Origin: Aristolochia californica | Lineage: Eukaryota > Streptophyta > Magnoliopsida > Piperales > Aristolochiaceae | DNA: 64,000 nt | Direction: 5' to 3' | Assembly (NCBI GenBank): GCA_029961685.1 | Contig: JARWKL010000012.1 | Location: 22,553,227 to 22,617,226 of the forward strand | Shown: positions 1-11,240 of the stretch, piece by piece | Layout of the letters: every line of letters begins with the position of its first letter | Numbering within the stretch: position 1 is the stretch's first letter | Notes under the pieces: model-generated | What the model was told of the DNA's origin: nothing | The model's database searches: none | Seen by the model: the letters and a program-made list of their open reading frames with translations, nothing else | Translations under genes and position numbers: made by a program

Positions 1-655
1 AATATCACTTTACAGAGACTCTTTCAACAGGCAACTGCCAATTTGAACTTCTTACAGGATTATAACTTGTGTGACTATAACTGTACTTGCTACTTTTCTA
101 AAGTTATTTCTGAAAGTAAAAAATATGAATATTGAGACTTTGCCAAGTGGCTAATGTACCTCCAGCCGTACCCTTTTGTATTTCTAAACCATCCAAGTGG
201 CTAGAGTATTGACTCCCCATTGATGGGCACCTACGGACCTTCCAAGTATGCTACTTCTGCAGACATATCTGATCATTGAGAAATAAAAGTTCAATATAGC
301 ATATTGTTACTCATTTCAATTGACTGTGCATTGTTCGAATATCGGTTGCTAATATTACTTGCTCTCTAAATTTTTGGAAAAATAGTTATTTTCTTGCTTA
401 AATCACCTTGTCAAACAATGAAACTGTCAAAAATATAAATAAAATGTATTATTAAAACAATGCATTAATTAGTTTCAGTAGTGAAATTAAATAATTTATT
501 ATTTGATTTGACATACATTAACATGAATTTAGCTTACGATGAACTGTTACATTAAAACATCTTGATCTGGTATCATGGGAGTTTGTATCAATTAGATTTA
601 AGCATTAACTGCAGTTTCTTATTCTTTTCTCTGTTCATATGTTTTCTTTGTGCAG
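1..655 (+). other. Intron sequence of the RRM gene (window starts inside it)
   Basis: No coding exon was recognised here. The stretch is AT-rich and ends in a polypyrimidine-type acceptor with TGCAG at 651-655, directly before an exon that opens in the middle of an RRM. The first half of the RRM (the RNP2 side) is therefore encoded upstream of the window. Confidence 0.6.
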
Positions 656-3600
656 ATTATAAATGATCGTGAAGTTGGTGGAAAATGCTATGGATTCATT
701 ACTTTTACTAACCCTAGATCTGCAATCGATGCCATCAGTGATATGAATGGCAGGGTATGCCTTTCTTTGGTCCATATGACTATTAAAGTACTTAATTCAA
801 AAATGCTCCTGGTGATTATGATCAGCTCTTACTTAATCCGATGCATTATTCCTACTGTACTCTCAACACCATAACCTTTTACTTTTTTACTTGCTCATGT
901 TTTTCTCCTCGTCATTTGTAACTTTAACATATCTTGCTCTGAGATGTGGATGAAGCCCATAAAATACTTGAAGATGTGAATCTTATTCTTATTTCTCACT
1001 TCAAAAGATCACAAGATAAATAAAATGAAATGAAAAAATGGTGTAGGATCATTTACTCTCTAATATATAACCATGCCCTGTTGAATAGATATTCGATCTG
1101 ATGTTGATCTTGTAGAATGAAACTTTGACTCTGTATATGTCTTTGTTTTTTCTTGTTTACTTCAACCATATTACTCATATTATGTATTCTAAAATTAATG
1201 GTTCTGTGGAAGTCATGTGATTGTCCTGTCTCCATGGTAGGTTTTCCCTCCAAGCACACCTACCAATGGTTTTCATTTCCTACTGCTTCCCCCTCCATTA
1301 GAGGAAGGATCCTTGTTCAGTACTAGTGCTGTAAGTGGGATCTATCTTGTGCAGCCGTACTTAGCCTCCTGACGAGTAGGCGTGCAGGCACAGAGCTTCT
1401 GTGGCCAGTATCAGGGGCAATTTATTAGCACTTCTAGATAGTGGCTGCATGCTGCTGTGTGCTGCACCTGCAGCTGAGGGAAACATTGACAAAGCCAGTT
1501 TATATTGCTAAATAAAAACCTTGATTCTAGTGATTGATATTGGTGCTGTCTGCTCAAAAGGCCAGGCCAGATCAAACTGACTCTAGTGCTGGCCTACATG
1601 ACTTTTGTGTGGCAGGAGGTTGAGGAGGTCTGGTTCTGTCTAGCTCCAAGCTGTTGGAGTGGCCTTCTCTGAAGTGGCAATTTTATCCTTCTACCATGAT
1701 AAGTTAATGAGGTTTTACTGGTGGGAGTACATTGTTTAACAGTAGAAGAAAAGACTTCATAGAGATTTTAAAAAGGTGAGAAGTGGGAACTTGCATAATA
1801 AGCCGGTCAGAAGACCTTAAATGAATAAATAAATAATGATACTTTCCTGCTGCTCCATTTTTCTGTTTTGTGCCTAAGAGTATTAGATGTTGCATTTGTT
1901 TTGAATTTTTTTTTTTTTTTGTTGAAAATAGGCTATCAGTGACTTTTATTACTTATGAAAAGATTTAAAATTATGAAGGATAGGGTTTTCTCAAGCCTCA
2001 TACTGGAATAGGATAAGTCTCTCCAAACAACAAAGATTGGCAAGAAGAAACCTTTTGCTAAGGAATAAAAAATATTTTTATAACAATGACCTGTAGCTGC
2101 ATACTTTACTTTATGTTTTCCTTTTTTTGTGGTTGGACAGCCATGGTGTTGACCAGGCTTTGTTTTTTTTTTTAAAAAAAGACTGACCAAGCTTGACATT
2201 AGACAATAGATGGAAGAATTGTCCGAGTAAATGAGGTTCGTGCAAGAGGTGGAAGGCTGAACCGTGAAAGTTTCCATCGGGATGCTTCTAGAGATTTTGA
2301 TTGGGGTAGGGGCAGAGATAGGGAAAGGGATCATGACCGAGATAGGCATCGACATCGAGAACGGAATGATGATCGATCTCGGGATAATGATCGGGAGCAT
2401 GAAAGGGAATATGATCTTACACATGATCCTGATCATGTGAGGGACAGATTATTGGATCGTGATCAAGATAGAGATGGACATGACAATTTCCATAGTGATC
2501 GTCAGATTGACTGGGCTCGAGATAGAGAGTTTGACGAAGGGAAAGACCCAGAGAGAAACAGAGATAAGGATGATCCATCAAAGAATCAGCATGGGTAATC
2601 AGATATCTTGTTTAATTTGTTGTATTTATTGAATTTTAGTCATTTATCCTTTTCATAAAAAGGATATGTATCATGGATCGTTATCGTTATTTATTACTTT
2701 AATACCTTTTGAAATATTTTTCAAAATAAAATCTTGTGAGAAAGTGGTATGACTGTTATGCAAGTTGATCTCAATCTATGTCCTTAGTTAGAATGTACAA
2801 AGCTTTATTTGTATTGGTGTATGTGAACAGTTCACGTTTTAGTGGTCGCCGAAGTAGGGAATTGTCCTCAAGTTCCAATGATGACTATAATGATCAGGTT
2901 AGACCAACTAACTAAGGTCTACTCTGTCTTTTAATTCATAAACATATTTGAAAACAGCCGCAGTCACAAGGGTTTCTTGATTTCCTCTATACTAAACAGG
3001 TTAAGGAAGAGTTAGAGTTATCTACGGAAAAGTGTGAGGAGCTTCAGAAACAGGTTTATTCCTTTCCTGTATAACATGGGTAACATATATGTATGAATAG
3101 GATTTCTAACTGTGGTATTATTCATGAAAGATACTGTGGACTGCTGGATATCATGCTTTCAGTCACCAGCAGTCTTTAGATGAAATATGTTCCATACGTG
3201 TTTACACAGATACTGGGTTAGAACTATTGACTCATAGAACTGATGTTGGAAAACATCTATTGTATATATCTTAAGGCAATAGAGATTGAAGCCATCATCT
3301 TCTCGATCATTCTCATGACCTTTAGAAAAAAAATCTTTTGATCATTATCTGGGGCTTTTCCCAAGTATTTTGTGATTGACACTGATTAAAAGTCACACTG
3401 TGAAATATGTTAAAGTTTATAAACTTTATATTTAACTGGTCATATTGAATCTGACTGTAAATGCTGCTATTAAAAGCTATGATGATACTGCAAACTCTTA
3501 TGCTTTATCTTTTAAGTAGATATGACATCAAAAAAGAAAATGGAGACATTATTTTTTTATTTGTCAAAAAGAGAATCATACCATGCACAAAAGTAAAATT

Positions 3601-5589
3601 AATTATACCAGGGGATGGGTGCATTTCTTTGCAAATTTAGAGGCATTCATCTTTAAATTTCATTTGCTCAGGGACTTCTGGTTTTTTGTCCTCGATGACC
3701 TTGTATGTGTTAAAAAATAGTCTCAGATGGATCAATGAGTAGAAAGATCTTGGATGTATTAGTTTAGAAAGAGGCTTTCTACTTGGCAATCATTTTGGGA
3801 TGAGCCTTGGACCTGATTTTCACTCTGTATCAGAGCAGGTGCCACTTGTTGGTTTCCACTCTTGTCTATGTGGGTCTACATAGAGGATCCACACGTGAGA
3901 TGGAGTGTTAAAGAATAATTCTACATGGATCTATGGGTAAAATGTTCTTGGGTTTATTAGTTGGAAAAAAGGGGGCTTCCTAATTTAGCTAGTCAGTTTG
4001 GGATTGCCTTGGACCTAACTATCATATGTATATGACCTTTTAGTAAGTTCCATGTAATTTTTCCATCAGAGCAAAAAGTAATTGTTCATGGACACCATCA
4101 GAGCAAGCAGTAACTGGTAGTAGTTCATGACTTGATCAGATATCCCAGATGGAGGAAAAGTTTGAGGAAAGACAAAAGCTCGTCTCAGATTTACAGAATA
4201 AAGCCCAAGTATGTCTCCTCTTATATTGACAGTCTCTTTTGTTTTACTTTTGAACCAGTCGTTACAACTCTGCACCTGCTGTGGCTTAAACTGTGACTGG
4301 ACTACCTTGTTGATTTGGAATGGTTATGATTATGAATGCAGAAACTGGAGAATGCATTGGCCATGACGAAAAAACTATCCTCTCAAAAGAAAGCACACTT
4401 GACGAAGGTATGTTTTTCTTACTTGAAGGTGCATGTGGTGTTATTTAGGAAACACTGTGGACATAATAGTTCATGTGTATGAATTTTTGCAGCTGCAGAG
4501 ATGTTTTTTGCAGACAAGAGATTACAGTGAAAGGCTAAAAAGCTGTGAACAAGAACTCCAGGTGAGTCATGAATTTCAATATGCACCTCTTTACGAATTT
4601 TCCAGTGTGGAAACTCTTATAATGCAGCCTACCTTACATGGATGGTTTTACTAACCGGTTTATATTGTTACGCAGCATGTATGGGGGTTTCTCTAGATAT
4701 CACTGTTCAAATTAATAAAAATATTATCTGATGTCATTTTATATGCATAATATGCGATCAAACACCATGAATGCCACTGAATACATAATTCATATAGTTA
4801 TAGAGGTTTGGCATCTAAAAGTATCTAATTGGAGCATCTAAAACACGTGAAGGAGGCACAAATTTTCATCTCTATGCTGATGCTTCGTTAGTTCAACTAG
4901 TTTGACGGAAGCGTCAAGTTCTGTTGTAAGAGCCTTAATCTCGCAGCAGGATTCAATTCTGATAAAGTGTTTCGGGACTTTGATCTGCTAATTTTCAATA
5001 AACTCAAAGTTAGTTAGTACTTGCTGTCCGCACATCAAACAAAGTACTATGAGAGTCACGGACATGCTTTGTGAAGTTGATGTGCCACTAAGCTGAGATT
5101 CTGTTGTATGCACCTTCTGAATTACCAGATTTAACATAAAATTTGAGTTTTTTATCCAAAAGCACAATTCTTGTATTGGATGGAACAAAGTGGGAAGACA
5201 TTTAATCCGTGCCAATTACCCTGGCCTCTCAATGGATTTTACATGAAAAGTTCATTTGCTCCACAATGATAGATGAAGAAACATGCTTGATAAGCATCAC
5301 CAGAAAATTCTGCCATATCCTAATTCCCTGCATCTGCACTTGCCTCTTGCTTGCATCTTTCGAGCTTGTAATACTGATTTGATCAATAGTCAGGCGTTCT
5401 TCTAAGTGTTCACGGATACGAGGATATTGCTTGAATTGCAACAATTATACTTATTTGAACCTGTTGCATCATATTTACAATCCCTTCCATTTTGCTTTCT
5501 AGATCCTTGCTGATTCCACAATGCTTGAAGCTGATGAGGAGGAGGACATTGATACCATGGCAGATGGTGCTGTCACCGGCAATGTGTAG
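656..5589 (+). CDS. RRM / RD-rich / coiled-coil RNA-binding protein, 5' partial
   Basis: Exons read by hand: 656-754, 2203-2594, 2831-2897, 3000-3053, 4149-4208 (start could be 4140), 4342-4407, 4493-4561 and 5503-5589 (stop TAG 5587-5589). Their phases join without a break. The first exon gives the second half of an RRM with an RNP1-like KCYGFITF. The next completes the RRM (RIVRVNEVRARGG) and continues into a long charged tract rich in Arg-Asp/Arg-Glu/His (DRDRHRHRERNDD and similar). The small exons after it encode a Glu/Lys-rich heptad-like region, probably a coiled coil. The C-terminus is acidic (EADEEEDIDTMADG). This order resembles plant RRM proteins of the Arabidopsis At5g19960 type, recalled from memory. 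A nuclear mRNA-binding or splicing role is inferred. Further small exons between 4562 and 5502 cannot be excluded. Confidence 0.72.
3708..4024 (+). mobile_element. TRIM-type non-autonomous LTR retrotransposon in an intron of the RRM gene
   Basis: Two diverged direct repeats flank a very short core. The 5' LTR is about 3708-3822 and the 3' LTR about 3906-4024. Both begin TGTTAA and share the blocks around ATCTTGGATGTATTAG / TTCTTGGGTTTATTAG and GGGAT(GAGC/TGC)CTTGGACCT. Just after the 5' LTR, TATCAGAGCAGGTGCC (3829-3844) contains the core of the plant tRNA-iMet primer-binding site. A purine run (GAGATGGAG) precedes the 3' LTR. The 4-bp sequence TATG flanks both ends (3704-3707 and 4025-4028) as a probable target-site duplication. 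There is no coding capacity. LTR ends are approximate because the copies are diverged. Confidence 0.68.
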
Positions 5590-6687
5590 CATGACCAGAT
5601 GAATTCAATTTTTCTGCAAAGGTCACATTTTGGAAGTTGACAAGCAGCTTTTGCACAATTTGTTGAGAAGATAAGCTGCATTAGTTTTGAACATCCCTTG
5701 ACATGATTATGAATGAAACTGCAACTTTTATTCAAGTTCTTCAAGTCCATGTTTGTAATTGATCCATGCTACTTAACAATACTTCTTTGGATCTTATTTT
5801 GTGCTTTGGGTGTCGATGATTTCTCAGATACTCTCCTAGTTGGGTATTTAAGAAGATTTGGGTTTTCTGTGATGAAGACACCTAGTTATTAACTTTGAAC
5901 ATGATAGATAATTGTGCAAGCAGTTCGCTCATGTTTTTTCCAGAGAAAATTGATAGTTCCTCGAGACGCTTTGGGAATGATTTGGTCACTATTATGACGG
6001 TAAAATGAACTCATGTAAACTGCTCTTTGACTACCCTTCATCCTACATTTTCCACCCTTTTGTGTTTCTCCCTTTCTCTACAAAATCCACCTTGTTATCC
6101 ATAGTTATGAATCATGATGACAGAGTTGGGTCTAAGGCCATCCAAAATACAAACCAAATCAGGGAAAATATAATTATTTTTTATTTAGAAGGGGACAAAA
6201 TCAGTAAGCAAGCTAGTATAATTATTTAAGGATGAATGATTGTAACTGGCTAAGATTAGTTCCTCCCATTTTAGAGATTTCAGAAATGAAGATGGATCTG
6301 GTTGAGGTTTTGACAAAATTTCTGCAAAATTCACTTCTTTTGGATCATCTTACAGTTTGCTCAGGACGAAACCTCGAACGTGTATAGTATCGTAGCCTCG
6401 TAGAAACGCACTGTGGCCATTGACGAACGACGACCCATCTCGTCTCAAAGTTGCACTTCGTCGTTTCCCGGGTAAATAGGTCTTTACGAAAAACAACCGC
6501 AAAAGCCGCATAAATCCAAGCAACTTGATTTCCCACTCTGCGAGACAAGATAAGGAAGAAAACAAACGATCGCTTTTGTTTTTGTTTTTTTCTCTCGCGT
6601 CTCTCGCTTCTCCTGCCGTGGTCTTATGAGTATGACTGACTCTAAATTCCAAAAATACCCTACCCCTAACTCTGATTCCATGCACTG
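5590..6687. other. Convergent 3' intergenic region
   Basis: This lies between the stop codons of two convergent genes (RRM gene on plus, HHO-like gene on minus), so it should hold both 3' UTRs. I see no further coding sequence, RNA gene or clear repeat. Confidence 0.5.
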
Positions 6688-8799
6688 CTAGAATTTGAGA
6701 GTAATTTCGCTGCCGTTACTCTCCTCTCCGTCGTCTCTCAGTGATAGCAATCCCTTGGGGCCGCCACCATCGTTGTCCCCGCTGTCCCCCTTCCAGCTGC
6801 TGCTTTCGGACTTCCCGTCCTCGATGCTCTCCGACCGGTCGCCGAGGCGTCGGACGTCGGACTCCGGCAAGTTGTGCGCCTGTGAGGAGACCTTGTAAGC
6901 ATGGTGGAGGTTCGGGTGCAATGCATGGGGCAGCGCCGGATAGAAGTCCTGCGCCACCGGCGGCTGCGTGCAGTAATGGGTGGAAGCATGGGAAGCTGGA
7001 TGTGCGCCGTAGATGGCGGGTCCGGCTCCGTGAGCGGCAGCGGCGGTTGCATACTCCGGTGGGACCCAGATTCCGCCCAGTACCACTAGCTGAGGCGTGG
7101 AGTTGGTGGGTGCTTGTGGGGCTGGGCTCGGTCTTCGAGTGTGAAGCCTGTATTTCTGGTAATGGAAAAAGAAAAAAGAGGTTTCGTTTCATCAAATCCA
7201 GTTCAGCAGTTGATCTGTACCTGGAAACAATCAAATGTACTGAAGCTCGACCTTTTTTTTTTCTCTTTCTTTCTTAGCCTGTCTGCAACTAACTTGGCAG
7301 ACAGAGAGAGAAAAGGGAAGACAAATTATGTTACCTGCAAATGGCTTTTCACTTCATCATTCGTCAGCCCGTCAACCTTCATTAGCTCCCTGATCTGCTT
7401 TGGGGTTGCAACTGTCGCCGGTGCCAATCATTAGTAAATAATAGAGTAGAACGATTACGGGTCCCACCTTGTTCGTGTACATGAAAATCGAAATTGAAGT
7501 CGAAGTCGAAAGACCCCAGACAGTGAATTCAGGAGAAGAATATACAGCGCGTGCGTACCTTGAGAACCGCCCAGCATCTGAAGGGCGTTCACAAATCTAC
7601 GGTGCAAGTCCGGCGACCAACATCGCCTTGCCTTCCTATGAGCCTGTGCTGTTGTAGTTGATGTCGGCTGACCTTCGGTAGTCACGACTGCTCCTTTTCC
7701 TTGTTCTAGGATTGCCTCTCCATTGCTGCCCTTTGTACAAGTACTCTCTCTTCTTGAACAATTCGTTCCTTTCTCCGATTCCGAGCATATATTCTCCTCC
7801 GGCTCTTTATCGGTGGAAGCCAAAGCTAAATCGGGAAGAGCTCGTATAGGGGTATTCGAGCCGGTGCTTCGTTCTTTCGAGAACGGAAGAAAGGCTCCCC
7901 CGTTTCTCTGCTTATTATCCAAAGCAAGCTTTGGGCTGACGCTGAAACCATGATCCGTTTCTTTGACAGACGAAGTGACGACGGTGCCTTGGTGCTTGTT
8001 TCCGTCGTTGGCTTGGCTCCATAACTGCGCCGATGTCATCCAATTTGCTTTCTCTGACATGTTTGGCGTCTTATCTGCTTCCTCTGTATTGGGATTTTTA
8101 AGCGGCATGAATTCCTCTAGGACTGGTCTTGAGCCTTGATTCACCTGGTAGGAATCTAGCTGCTGCCTGGAAGCCTCCAAAGCTGAGAATAGGAAAATGA
8201 AATTTAGAACACGAATTACAGAAGCCGTCTCAAACTCTCTTTTCCACTTCAAACTTTATCTAGCAGGTTAAAAAAAGGACCAATCACAGACTTTCACTGT
8301 TAAAACAGGCTGATATCTTGTGCTGGCTCTGCTTCTGTAGTTACTGTTCTTCCTAACAATTTTCATATGCAGCGCAAAATAAATTTTAAGATATGAATAC
8401 AGCATAGGTCAAAATTAAGTCGAAAGCAATGGTGAATAAAAAAGGGGCAAGGAAAGATAAAAAGAAAAAGAAAAGCTAATCTCCGAAGCAGTGAAAGAAT
8501 GGAAAAGAAAAAGGTTTTTCATGTTCACACAGGAACCGTTATTTGAATCTCAGTACGTTGAGAGTGTCCCTGAAGAAAGTAAAACTGTCAATCGATGGAC
8601 AATAGTAACTACCATTATTCAGAAGTTGCATGCAGAGAGGCAGCTCACGCTTAAAACCATCGATCTTGAGACGCTCTTCTTCAAGACGCGAGAGAATCTC
8701 TTCGAGCTTCTGGTGCTCAGCTTGATCTCCGAAGAATTTCAGAAGCGTGGCATAGCTCTTGGGTTTGCACTCGAGGGTGAGTTCTGAAGGTGAAGCCAT
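6688..8799 (-). CDS. HHO3: HHO2/HHO3 (NIGT1-type) GARP/MYB-like transcription factor
   Basis: Four minus-strand exons: 8613-8799, 7559-8182, 7335-7411 and 6688-7155 (stop 6688-6690). The phases join exactly to 451 aa. Residues about 30-62 form the conserved N-terminal HHO helix region ([15 protein letters not shown], then [14 protein letters not shown]). Residues about 246-304 are the G2-like MYB domain ([14 protein letters not shown] to [12 protein letters not shown]); the SHLQ/KYR signature is split by the last intron, as is usual in this family. After it come [14 protein letters not shown], a His/Pro/Ala-rich tract and a C-terminal SEITLKF, all typical of HHO2/HHO3. Family members are nuclear, nitrate-induced repressors that integrate nitrate and phosphate signalling; that function is taken from the family. 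The start at 8797-8799 (MASPSEL) is chosen because it fits the family. An in-frame ATG 13 codons upstream (8836-8838) is the alternative. The symbol could equally be HHO2. Confidence 0.9.
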
Positions 8800-9640
8800 G
8801 TTAATTCCAAAGCCTTGGTTTTCAACCACTTCTCTCAACCTTCATTACATGAGAGAAAGAGAATCGGGGAGGTGGAGGGGTAGGAGGAGAGCTAGAAGAG
8901 AGAAAACACAAGGAGGATCGCGGGGGATCGTCCTCTTTTTAGGGGTGAGTTCGAGGGGAGAATAAAGTGTGGTTTTGGAAGAGCAAAAGGAAAAGCAAGA
9001 GATAAAGCAAAGGGATGGTAACTTCTTGCAAAGAACAAAGGGAAAAGTCATTAGGGGTTCTGAGAAGGAATCAAGGTGACCATAAGTCATGTGCTCGGTG
9101 CTCAGTTTACCAACTTTTCTGAGATTTCATTTCACCATTAAAACAGATTCTTCTCTCATTCTTTCTCCTTCACCCCCTTCTTCTCTTCTTCTTCTTCTTC
9201 TCCAGTTTCTTAGTTCAAACCTTTTTCTTTCATTATTCTTTGTAGTTCATGAATATCTACCATTATAAGCTTTGGAAGTTGAAACCGGTCTATCCAACAG
9301 TACGTAGATTGTAACCATTACAGTGAAGAGACTATGATTCTAACATGATTATTTAAATGATTAAGATAATGAAAAGCTTCCAAAAGCATATACTAACCTA
9401 TAAAAAAGGGAGCCTGTGGAAACATATTCCAAAATTTCTCCTTGAATTAAAGAAAAGGAGTCCTTTTATGCTTAAAAAGCTACATTCAGGGAAGAATATT
9501 TACTGTACCAGTATATAAACCAACATATTTTAATGGGCTCCAATAAAAAGGAATATCAAAGTTTGAAATTTCTGCGTCTGCACTGTACAATTAGCCCACG
9601 ACCCCAAGCTTTTAATCCCTAAAAAAGGATAATGCAGTCT

Positions 9641-9645
<5 letters not shown>

Positions 9646-9683
<38 letters not shown>

Positions 9684-9687
9684 GAGG
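9646..9687. repeat. (GA)n / (GAGC)n microsatellite
   Basis: An uninterrupted GA dinucleotide run passes into GCGAGCGAG repeats. A second shorter GA-rich run follows at about 9773-9798. Confidence 0.85.
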
Positions 9688-10090
9688 AGTCTTGCCCCCT
9701 GGCCTGCTGCTCACTTTGATGAAGTGGTGACGAAGGTAAGAAGATTCTCCCGAACTCCAGAAAGAATTTAGAGAGGGAGAGGGAGAGAGAGAGAGAGGAA
9801 GGAAGGGTGTGCATCGAATTCTCTGTGCAATAATGAACGCCAGTTGCTTTCCATTAACGAGCCTTCTCATAGAAGCCTCCAAAGCTTGCCTTTGTTGGGG
9901 ATTCTGCTGCTCTCTGAGAGTCCTCTACTCCTGACATCTGTCTTGATATATATTCCCTATATCGTCCTTAGTCCTGAATATCCTTGTTGTCCTGCTCCTT
10001 TCGAATATTCGGCCGCGCCACATTTTCCCGATCAAGGACGTAGACTCTGCCATTCGTCCGTTTAAAATCGAAGCCGCGCCCCAGAAAACG

Positions 10091-10128
10091 TTTTCTTTCT
10101 TTCTTTCTTTCTTCCTTCCTCTCTTTGC
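10091..10128. repeat. (TTTC)n / (TTCC)n microsatellite
   Basis: Tetranucleotide TTTC repeats change into TTCC/CTCT at the end. Confidence 0.8.
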
Positions 10129-11215
10129 CCCAATTCTGCTGTCACTGTGTCAAGCTTCCTTTCCGAGAAGGCGGAGACAGCCCACTTGTGGACCCATTCA
10201 TACGCGTTCGCGCTAGGCGCTCACTCCGTTGCTTCTTTGGCGCACATGTATCGTGATCTGCTACTGATCTCTTTCTCTTTCTTTCTCTCTCTCCCTCTCT
10301 AAATATATAGCCGGACCAGCAGAACCCTAATCTGAATCTCAAGTATAGTGATCTTTCTGCAACTCCTAATCACCGCCAAATTGACATTTGACACGGATGA
10401 CTGTAATCCAGAGGATATGCTGCTGCTGTAGTGTTGTTGAATTTGAGATTAATGGTTTTTTGTGTCTACAAAGATCAAAGTAGGGAAAACACATGAAAAG
10501 TAACAAAGTTGCCGTGATTCCTATGCTTTTGTGCAGGGGTATCCTTCATGGGTGTGCGTGTTCTTCACTCTTTGCTCATCGTAACACAACCCACAGTAAA
10601 CTATGTAAAGTAGAATATGGCCAGATAAGGTTTTAGATACTAGTAGGATTAAAGGTTCAAAGCAGTAGCCCAAGAGATGCTCATTGTATTCCACATTATC
10701 CAACGCAAATATCAACACGCAAATAAAAGAATAGATTTAAGAGAATGACAATCGTGAATCGACTCAGATGATTATAATAGTGGAATATTAACGCTTTGTG
10801 GCTGTTTTTGTGGGCTGGTCATCCTCGAAGCATAGTGGAAGATTCCTAGCCTTTATAAAGAAAAGCCATTCATCCGTCCATTAATGGACTCTAGATCGTC
10901 TTCTCCAATGCAAAGGTTCGCGCATCTCGATTGTTGGACGTGAATTTGCTTTCTGCAAATGGTCTCAAGTACATAGAATATAAATGTACACGATGTTTGC
11001 CTGGGATGTTCTTGGGCTGCCATTAAAAAACAACATGGTGGTTGGGACCGGACAAACCCTGAATCTCTCTCGAATGTCACGAGATGAGTGGCTAATTATT
11101 CCCACCCACGTATCAGAAATGGAAAAGGAAAACGATGAATGAAGTTACTATTCGTTCTCGTGTTCGTTTGCACAGAGCGGGGACAGTGGCATTACTGAAT
11201 GTATGTTTTGTTCAC

Positions 11216-11240
11216 TATATATACATATATATATATATAT
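11216..11240. repeat. (TA)n microsatellite
   Basis: A simple TA run with one interrupting C, in gene-free sequence. Confidence 0.8.

Larger units (their letters stand above)
8800..11215. other. Upstream region of the HHO-like gene, microsatellite-rich
   Basis: No gene was recognised. The stretch should contain the 5' UTR and promoter of the minus-strand HHO-like gene. It has several pyrimidine/purine simple repeats: TTC-rich about 9178-9204, GA 9646-9687, TTTC/TTCC about 10091-10128 and CT-rich about 10263-10300 (plus-strand sense). GA/CT tracts are common in plant promoters and 5' UTRs. A role here is only inferred. Confidence 0.45.

Noticed and set aside
5229..5750. Minus-strand frames at the 3' end of the RRM gene
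   Set aside because: They overlap the last coding exon and 3' region of the plus-strand gene; no domain was recognised.
6695..7434. Plus-strand frames over the HHO-like gene
   Set aside because: They are antisense shadows of its exons; the minus-strand exons carry the conserved protein.
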